DNA from: Actinomycetota bacterium
GTDB lineage: Bacteria > Actinomycetota > Acidimicrobiia > Acidimicrobiales > AC-14
DNA: 9,387 nucleotides
Direction: 5' to 3'
Assembly (NCBI GenBank): GCA_020200615.1
Contig: JAIVIH010000104.1
Span: 1 to 9,387, forward strand
Below, in pieces: positions 1 through 4,598 of the stretch (its first letter is position 1; every line of letters begins with the position of its first letter). The notes under the pieces are model-generated. The model ran no database searches. It had not been told where the DNA came from and saw only the letters and a list, made by a program, of their open reading frames with translations. The position numbers and the translations under genes are program-made.

Positions 1-697
1 CCTGTGAGAGCTGGTGGGACTCGCACGCCAGCAGGGCCACATGCCGGGGGCGGTCGAGGGGTGACAGGGCGCTGATGGCGGTACGGGAGTCGCGGGTCAC
101 GTGATGCTGAGCGGGTTCGGCCGCCGTGCCCGCTCTCGCCGCCGCCTCGCGAATGCTCGGCAGGTAGGACTCGAGGGGGCGTGGGTGTTCGCTGGGAGGC
201 GCGGCGCGAAAAGTGGTCCCCACTCTCATCGGCCCGGGATCACGGGTGGCGCCGCCGGAATGGCAGCAGTCGAGGACCACGAGCATGTGCGGTCCGCGCT
301 GCGCCGCCTCGCTGATGAGGTGGCTCAACTCCTTGTCCGCCAGGTCCGGGATTCCGTCGCGCCGGCTGTCGGCGCAGACCAACGTCTGGTTGCGGCCCGT
401 CGGCTCGAGGAACCAAAGCCGTTCGTCCACCGTCTCATAGGACCCGTGCCCGGCGAAGAAGAAAACGGCGACGTCACCGGGCCCGGCTCGTTTCAGGTGG
501 GTGGAGAAGGCATCGACCACCCGCTGGCGGGTTGCCTTGTCGTCGAGCATCTTCTCGATGTGGAGCGACGCCTGGTCCACTCGGCGCACCAGGAAGCTCT
601 CGAACTGTTCGACATCGTCGATGCACCCGCTCAACGGGCGGACCCCGACTCGGTAATCGTTGATCCCGACGAGCAGGGCGTAGACCGAGCCGGTCAA
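1..697 (-). CDS. Caspase-family (metacaspase-like) protease, second copy; 3' end beyond window
   Basis: Partial: about 232 codons are present and the frame is still open at base 1. The protein opens with the caspase-fold first strand (YALLVGINDY, residues 6-15), followed by the SGCIDDV segment (23-29). The catalytic His is H84 in FFFAGHGS and the catalytic Cys is C145 in VLDCCHSGG, both followed by the small residues usual in bacterial and fungal type-I metacaspase-like C14 domains, so the p20 core looks active. Past residue 200, the SALSP and VALLACESHQ segments resemble the start of the p10 part. The start is uncertain. TTG at 697 has an AGGGAG ribosome-binding site 9 nt upstream and gives the natural N terminus. 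An ATG at 726 overlaps the stop of the upstream caspase (ATGA) but meets a TGA after 10 codons, so it would need one more base to join this frame. No signal peptide is seen, so it is probably cytoplasmic. It is the last visible gene of the left operon. Substrate unknown; such enzymes usually cleave after Arg/Lys or Asp (family knowledge). Confidence 0.88.
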   Translation of the reverse strand, partial: MTGSVYALLVGINDYRVGVRPLSGCIDDVEQFESFLVRRVDQASLHIEKMLDDKATRQRVVDAFSTHLKRAGPGDVAVFFFAGHGSYETVDERLWFLEPTGRNQTLVCADSRRDGIPDLADKELSHLISEAAQRGPHMLVVLDCCHSGGATRDPGPMRVGTTFRAAPPSEHPRPLESYLPSIREAAARAGTAAEPAQHHVTRDSRTAISALSPLDRPRHVALLACESHQLSQ

Positions 698-2385
698 GGC
701 CCGTCGCTCCCTGCCGACGCAGTCATGCTTCGACAATCTCGTAGGCGAGCTCCACGTCCTTCGCCTGCCTGCGGCCGGAGGGCGGGGTGCGGCCGAGGCC
801 GTAGCGCTCGAAGGCGAGCCGGGAGGTCCGGTACACGCCCGTGTTGAGCCCGGTCGCGGTCCCGACCAGGCGAGCCGCGGTGCGCAGGAGCATGGCCGCA
901 GCGGCCACGGTTCCCGCCGCCGGCACCATCGCCGCCGAAGCCACCACGAGGCCCTCGGCGACGGTCAGGCCGGGTTCGGCGCCGCGGCGGGCGAGGTCGT
1001 CGGCGAAGAGGCCGATGAGGTCTGTCGACGCGGACGGCGGCGTTGGCGAGGGCGCCGGTGGGACGAATGGCCAGCTCCGCCAAGAGGACCGATACCCGCT
1101 CGGGCGGCGGCTCGGCGGCCCGGGGTTGGAGCATCCGCAGCGAGAGGTGTGGTCGTTCATCCACTTCGAACTCAGGCTCGGCGAGGTCCGGTTCGGGGCG
1201 AGGGTCGAGCATGAAGTCAACCCGCTCGACGCGATAGCGGAGGGGTGCGGCCCCCTCCCTGGACGACCACTCACGTGTGCCCTCGCGAACCTCCTCGAGG
1301 ATGGCGTCGAGTGGAGACGTGGCCATGCCCCGTTCGCCGGACGGTGAGCTCTCGAGGCCGCGAAGGTCCTGGGGCTGGTCCGAGAGGATGACCACCAGCG
1401 ACTCCGCCCGTGGCCCGTCCGCAGGGAGGCGCGAAGGCCAGCTCAGGGCCATGCCGGCGGTGCCGCCGATGGTCCGGCTGTCCCCCGGGGTCCCCGAGTA
1501 GCCCAGGCGGAAGCCGGACGGAGCGTCGTTGGTCACCAGGGTGATCGTGTTGGCCACCCCGACGTCGAACAGCCAGATGTACACGGGAGTGTTGGAGCCG
1601 TTGCTGATCCGCACGGAGATGGGCTGGCCGTTGAACAGCTGGGTGCCGTGCAAAGGAACCACTTCACGCCCTTCGACACCGTGGTGAGCGAGCTCGATGG
1701 CGACGGGCGCATCCAAGTATGCATCCCCCTCACCGGAACCCAGGGCCCGAAGCCGCTCCGCCTTGGCCAGTAGCTCCACCAGTTCGAGGGCGCGACGGCG
1801 CCCGGCCTCGTCGTCGGCCAACGTTCCGGCGTGCAGTGGAGCGCCGGTGACGTCGCGGACCACGAGCCCACTGTCACCGGAGATCGTCGCCAGCACTGGT
1901 TCCCCGGCGTCCTGCGCCAGCCGCAAGCGGGGAGACGCCTCCAGCTCGGCGAGAAGGGCTTCGCCCGTCGGCCCCGTCAGATTCAGGCGCACGGCGAGCT
2001 GCGGTACCGCCGTCGTGAGGGGAACCGCCTCGAGGGCGCGGGGGAGGGCATCGACGGCCACTCCGTCGACGGAAAGTACCGCCCGCTGGTCGTCCAGCCG
2101 CTGAACCACCGCCGTGCCCAGAGGGTCGCCTTCGCCGGCCGGCTGCAGCCGGAACGTGTCGCCCGGGCTGACCCCCAAGAGCCGCGCGCCATCGATGAAC
2201 ACTTCGGCCGCGACGATGACGGGGAGCGCGTGTGGGCGGGCCTTCAGCGTCAGGGAGAACGGCAGCCGTGCCGCCGGTCCCTCTACCTCCGGGCGCTGCT
2301 GCGGGGCAGCCGTCATCGCCCGTCGACGAACGATGTCGGCGATCACGGTCCAGCTGACCTCCCGCGTCCCGAGGTCTCCCAACAC
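694..2385 (-). CDS. Middle accessory domains of the frameshifted long caspase
   Basis: This frame is open well upstream of base 2385 and is authentic from about 2481 to about 1027. Its first part, with VSWTVIADIVRRR and RPEVEGPAARLPFSL, matches the linker that follows the caspase domain in long bacterial and fungal caspase-family proteins. There follow a beta-rich stretch (about residues 45-170), an Ala/Leu/Glu helix (AGRRRALELVELLAKAERLRAL), and a beta domain. The beta domain has VRISNGSNTPVYIWLFDVGVA, ITLVTNDAPSGFRL and GMALSWPSRLPADGPRAESL, with VVILSDQPQDLRGLE. This 'ornament' domain, DUF4384-like in style, is typical of such caspases and is usually taken as a sensor or interaction module. 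A helix and a short conserved 'VDFMLDPRP' strand follow. From about residue 454 (base 1026) the frame turns into Arg/Pro-rich nonsense up to its stop at 694-696, because the true frame has moved. The first Met of the frame (2385) is not a believable start. Confidence 0.7.
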   Translation of the reverse strand: MLGDLGTREVSWTVIADIVRRRAMTAAPQQRPEVEGPAARLPFSLTLKARPHALPVIVAAEVFIDGARLLGVSPGDTFRLQPAGEGDPLGTAVVQRLDDQRAVLSVDGVAVDALPRALEAVPLTTAVPQLAVRLNLTGPTGEALLAELEASPRLRLAQDAGEPVLATISGDSGLVVRDVTGAPLHAGTLADDEAGRRRALELVELLAKAERLRALGSGEGDAYLDAPVAIELAHHGVEGREVVPLHGTQLFNGQPISVRISNGSNTPVYIWLFDVGVANTITLVTNDAPSGFRLGYSGTPGDSRTIGGTAGMALSWPSRLPADGPRAESLVVILSDQPQDLRGLESSPSGERGMATSPLDAILEEVREGTREWSSREGAAPLRYRVERVDFMLDPRPEPDLAEPEFEVDERPHLSLRMLQPRAAEPPPERVSVLLAELAIRPTGALANAAVRVDRPHRPLRRRPRPPRRRTRPDRRRGPRGGFGGDGAGGGNRGRCGHAPAHRGSPGRDRDRAQHGRVPDLPARLRALRPRPHPALRPQAGEGRGARLRDCRSMTASAGSDGP

Positions 2386-2918
2386 GAAGGCCAGCGCCTC
2401 TGTGAGTACGCCATGGCGGCGGAGGAACTGGTCGGTGTCCCGCTCATAGGCGGACTCCTGGGGATGGCAGGCGACAACCCGCGAGCCATGTAAGCGGAGT
2501 GACAGCAGTCGAGGATCGTGGTCACGTTCTGGGTGCGGTCCGTCAGGCGGCGCTGGATCGCCGTGAGCTCTTCGCCGAGGAGGCCCCGGAAGTCTTCCTC
2601 GGTGCTCAGTTCAATGTCCGACGGCACCAGGAACTGAAGGTGGCTCGGCTGCCCGGCGGCGCGACGATCCCGCCAGTCCGACAGGGGCATGCGCCCACCG
2701 TGGCCCGAGTAGTAGAAGACGGCGGCGTCCTCCGCCCCTGTGGCGGCGATGAGCTCGTCGAAAGCGGTCATGATGCCGGCCCTGGTGCCTTCGGCCGTGA
2801 GCAGCGTCGTACAACTGAAGCCGCGCTCTTCGAGCACTTGCCGCATGAGCGCCGCATCACGTTCGCAGCCGGTCAATCCGAACATCTGACTGGCGACGAG
2901 GAGGGCGCGCGCGGTCAT
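723..2918 (-). pseudogene. Long caspase-family protein interrupted by two compensating frameshifts
   Basis: Read as a whole, this is a gene of about 732 codons in three segments: 2918 to about 2484 (caspase p20), about 2481 to 1027 (p10 end and a large beta-rich accessory region) and 1025 to 723 (hydrophobic helical tail). The first and third segments share a frame; the middle one is offset. At about 2483 one base appears missing: after LDCCHSAYMAR the protein continues naturally in the other frame as RVVACHPQESAYERD, a p10-like segment. At about 1026 one base appears extra: ANAAVRV continues naturally as TDLIGLFADDLARR. No start codon or slippery heptamer at either site supports separate genes or programmed shifting. 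The tail (about 965-850) is Ala/Val/Met-rich and could be one or two membrane helices. The start at 2918 lies 6 nt after the upstream stop, and the TGA at 723-725 overlaps an ATG, so the gene sits inside an operon. Either it is a recent pseudogene or the assembly has two indel errors. Confidence 0.8.
2343..2918 (-). CDS. N-terminal caspase (p20) segment of the frameshifted long caspase
   Basis: The open frame is 191 codons, but only the first 145 or so are authentic. It begins MTARALLVAS, matching the first strand of the caspase fold, with a GCERDAALM segment in place of the usual 'NDV' region. The catalytic His is H73 in FYYSGHGG. An acidic patch follows (DIELSTEEDF, 101-110), then the catalytic Cys C139 in TILDCCHSAY. 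The usual Gly after CHS is Ala here, a mild departure. After MAR (about base 2481) composition and sense break down (PAIPRSPPMSGT and onward), while good caspase sequence continues one frame over. The region includes the substrate-pocket Asp/Glu positions, but cleavage specificity cannot be read from sequence alone. It would be translationally coupled to the M15-like gene that ends at 2925. Confidence 0.82.
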   Translation of the reverse strand: MTARALLVASQMFGLTGCERDAALMRQVLEERGFSCTTLLTAEGTRAGIMTAFDELIAATGAEDAAVFYYSGHGGRMPLSDWRDRRAAGQPSHLQFLVPSDIELSTEEDFRGLLGEELTAIQRRLTDRTQNVTTILDCCHSAYMARGLSPAIPRSPPMSGTPTSSSAAMAYSQRRWPSCWETSGRGRSAGP

Positions 2919-2924
2919 GGATGC

Positions 2925-3506
2925 TCAGCCGATGGTGATAACCGGAACGAACAGGGCGTCCCACGGATCTGGCGCGGCGCCGATCCATTTGGTCAGCGAG
3001 TCGAACGGCGACCACCACTTATGCGGGGACTCCGTGTGAGGAACCTCGATGGGCTGGACGTGCCACTCCTCATCCTCACGGGCCTTCCAGATGGGAAAGT
3101 GAAGCCCGAGCTCCGGAGCCAACTCGTGGGCCCGCCAGATGGCGTCGCCCGTCCAGTCGAGGTCGACGGCCAGAGCGCAGGGAACTACGGCCTTTCCGGG
3201 TCCGGACTCTGACGCCAAGGCCAAGCCTGCTCGATCGAGGCGAAGCTGAGGCACGCCGGTCACCTCCTCGGCCGTCTCGTGAAACGAAGAGTCGGGGAGG
3301 TTGGCGCCCGGGCAGTTCCCGGGTACGCCGTGGCAGTCAGCCAGGCCGCGACAGCCGTTCTCCCAGCAACGGCGCCAGTGGGCCTGGAGCTCCCTCGAGC
3401 GCCACACGGATCCCAACCGGCAGCCGGTGCGGTTGCACAGCTCGGCCAGCCTCGGACGCCACTCGGGGTGCACGGCCGCCCACGTGTCCAGCCGGAGGAG
3501 CGCCAT
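2925..3506 (-). CDS. M15-like D,D-peptidase / endolysin-like protein, Cys-rich, no signal peptide
   Basis: 193 residues, ATG start. The layout fits peptidase family M15 (VanY and D-Ala-D-Ala carboxypeptidase/endolysin type): a WRS motif with Arg36 followed by ELQAHW (like 'YRS..EQ'), PDSSFH with His76, AVDLDW with Asp115, and EEWHVQP with Glu146/147 and His149. His76, Asp115 and His149 would bind zinc, and the Glu would be the general base. Unusually, about 35 residues separate the SSFH and AVDL motifs; in the compact family signature (SxHxxGxAxD) they are adjacent, so the assignment is good but not certain. Seven cysteines (24, 29, 47, 52, 58, 65, 110) are many for this family. There is no signal peptide or membrane helix, so it would stay cytoplasmic unless released by lysis or another route; phage endolysins behave this way. 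It ends 6 nt before the long caspase start, so the two are probably co-expressed. The tail (from 157) is rich in Trp and Pro and of unknown role. Confidence 0.62.
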   Translation of the reverse strand: MALLRLDTWAAVHPEWRPRLAELCNRTGCRLGSVWRSRELQAHWRRCWENGCRGLADCHGVPGNCPGANLPDSSFHETAEEVTGVPQLRLDRAGLALASESGPGKAVVPCALAVDLDWTGDAIWRAHELAPELGLHFPIWKAREDEEWHVQPIEVPHTESPHKWWSPFDSLTKWIGAAPDPWDALFVPVITIG

Positions 3507-3545
3507 CAGGACGCGACCGCGAGGACGGAGCCGCCCGCGTTCGCC

Positions 3546-3974
3546 TTACCCGCCGTCGGGGTCACCGCCCGGGAGGGGCAACGGGCGGCTGGGCACCCTG
3601 ATCTGGGCCTCGTCGCCGGATCCACGCCGGACCGACGAATCCGGATCGTGTTTGCCGGCCGAGAGCTCCCAGAAGAACTCCAGGGGCACGTCGTCGAGAC
3701 TGACGGCCGACGCGATGCCCCATTCGGTGACCGGAAGCCACAGCTCCTCACCCCAACCGATGGAGTACTCGATGTCGCCAGGCGGGCCTTTGGGGACGAA
3801 TAGAAGGACCCGGGACCTCGTGGGTCGAGCCTCGGCCACGTAGGCATGAACAGTCGAGGTGAACTCGACGCCGTCACGTACCGCTCCGTCGAGCCACACG
3901 TGAAAGATGTCCCATGTGCGCTTTCCCTGATGCCGGAAAGCCGCAGCCCTCTCGGTTCCGTGGATCCTGTCCAT
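3546..3974 (-). CDS. Unrecognised 142-residue protein, first gene of the caspase operon
   Basis: I do not recognise a family. The ATG at 3974 is preferred because GGAAGGGG lies about 5 nt upstream; an in-frame TTG at 3989 would add five residues but would overlap that ribosome-binding site. The N-terminal two-thirds looks like a compact alpha/beta domain with many aromatics (TWDIFHVWLDG, VHAYVAEA, VLLFVPKG, GWGEELWLPV, LEFFWEL). The last 30 residues are a Pro/Gly/Asp-rich tail. There is no signal peptide or membrane helix. Codons end in G/C to the last codon, supporting the TAA stop at 3546-3548. A 39-nt gap separates it from the M15-like gene on the same strand. Its position at the head of the operon would suit a small partner, sensor or regulator of the downstream enzymes, but that is position-based inference only. 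Confidence 0.6.
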   Translation of the reverse strand: MDRIHGTERAAAFRHQGKRTWDIFHVWLDGAVRDGVEFTSTVHAYVAEARPTRSRVLLFVPKGPPGDIEYSIGWGEELWLPVTEWGIASAVSLDDVPLEFFWELSAGKHDPDSSVRRGSGDEAQIRVPSRPLPLPGGDPDGG

Positions 3975-4066
3975 TGCCGCCCCTTCCAAGACGCCGGTTG
4001 ATCAAGCAAAATGACTACTCAGAGGATTCTGGCTAACGATTCGTCGCCGCCTTCGGTTCAATGCCC

Positions 4067-4076
4067 TAGGCGCCTA
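4067..4076. promoter_or_regulatory. Perfect 10-bp palindrome upstream of the caspase operon
   Basis: TAGGCGCCTA is its own reverse complement. It lies about 95 bp upstream of the start codon at 3974, in the only non-coding stretch before the left operon. It could be a dimeric regulator site, but short GC-rich palindromes are common in such genomes. I see no convincing -35/-10 pair in this interval (3975-4100). Confidence 0.2.
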
Positions 4077-4179
4077 CCGATCACGTAGCCAGGGACCCAG
4101 TGTGGAAGCCGGCACCTTGAGGAAATCCGCCCATTCTTCCTGGGACCGGTCGAAGCATTGGCTGAGCCGTGTCGAGCGC

Positions 4180-4213
4180 GTCGAGGTTGGGCCGACGTCG
4201 AGGTTGGGCCGAC
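4180..4213. repeat. Tandem duplication, two perfect 17-bp copies
   Basis: GTCGAGGTTGGGCCGAC occurs at 4180-4196 and again, directly abutting, at 4197-4213. 17 is not a multiple of three, so a coding frame crossing it would be shifted. It sits immediately 5' of the plus-strand integrase remnant, at or near the point where recognisable integrase sequence begins. This is consistent with a replication-slippage or end-joining scar at a rearrangement junction. Confidence 0.85.
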
Positions 4214-4215
4214 CA

Positions 4216-4598
4216 AGAACAGTCTGCGACAGTCGGAATCCCGACGCGTTCGAGTTCACCGCGCCGATGGGCGGACCGCTTCGTCGTGACCTGCTATTCA
4301 AGCGATTCATCCGTCCGGCGATCACGAAGGCTGGGCTCCCCGCCGGCTTAAGGCTGCATGACCTCGGCACACCTGCGCCGCCTTGCTCATCAGTCTCGGT
4401 GCGCATCCCAAGGTGATGCAGGAGCGCCTCGGCCACTCCTCGATCACCGTCAGGATTGACGTTTACGGACACCTCTTTCCTTCGGTCGATCGTGCGTTAA
4501 CGGAGCGGCCCGACGAAACGTTCAGGGCCGTGCAGGACGGCAACGCGGTCGCGACATCGAACGTTGCGCGTCTGCCGGCAGTGGCAGACCCCATGTGA
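4216..4598 (+). pseudogene. C-terminal fragment of a tyrosine recombinase (phage-type integrase), frameshifted
   Basis: The plus strand encodes the catalytic C-terminal half of an XerC/phage-type integrase. FTAPMGGPLRR and RPAITKAGL lead into LRLHDL, where the reading breaks at about 4361. One missing C would restore the conserved HDLRHT, continuing in the other frame as TCAALLISLGAHPKVMQERLGHSS and VYGHLFPSVD to the TGA at 4596-4598. Catalytic residues visible after repair are the box-II His and Arg (HxLR-H), the LGHSS His and the nucleophilic Tyr in VYGHL. The N-terminal DNA-binding domain and the box-I Arg region are absent, so this is a dead remnant. It points opposite to the integrase N-terminal fragment at 7567-7141 and, after inversion of the interval between them, would continue it. 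Confidence 0.85.

Noticed and set aside
1020..2490. Programmed ribosomal frameshifting in the long caspase
   Set aside because: No slippery heptamer or stimulatory structure is apparent at either shift, and two opposite shifts in one gene fit indels better.
101..3212. Several long open frames on the plus strand across the caspase operon
   Set aside because: They are Arg/Gly/Pro-rich antisense shadows expected at high GC; the minus strand encodes recognisable caspase and peptidase motifs in the same bases.
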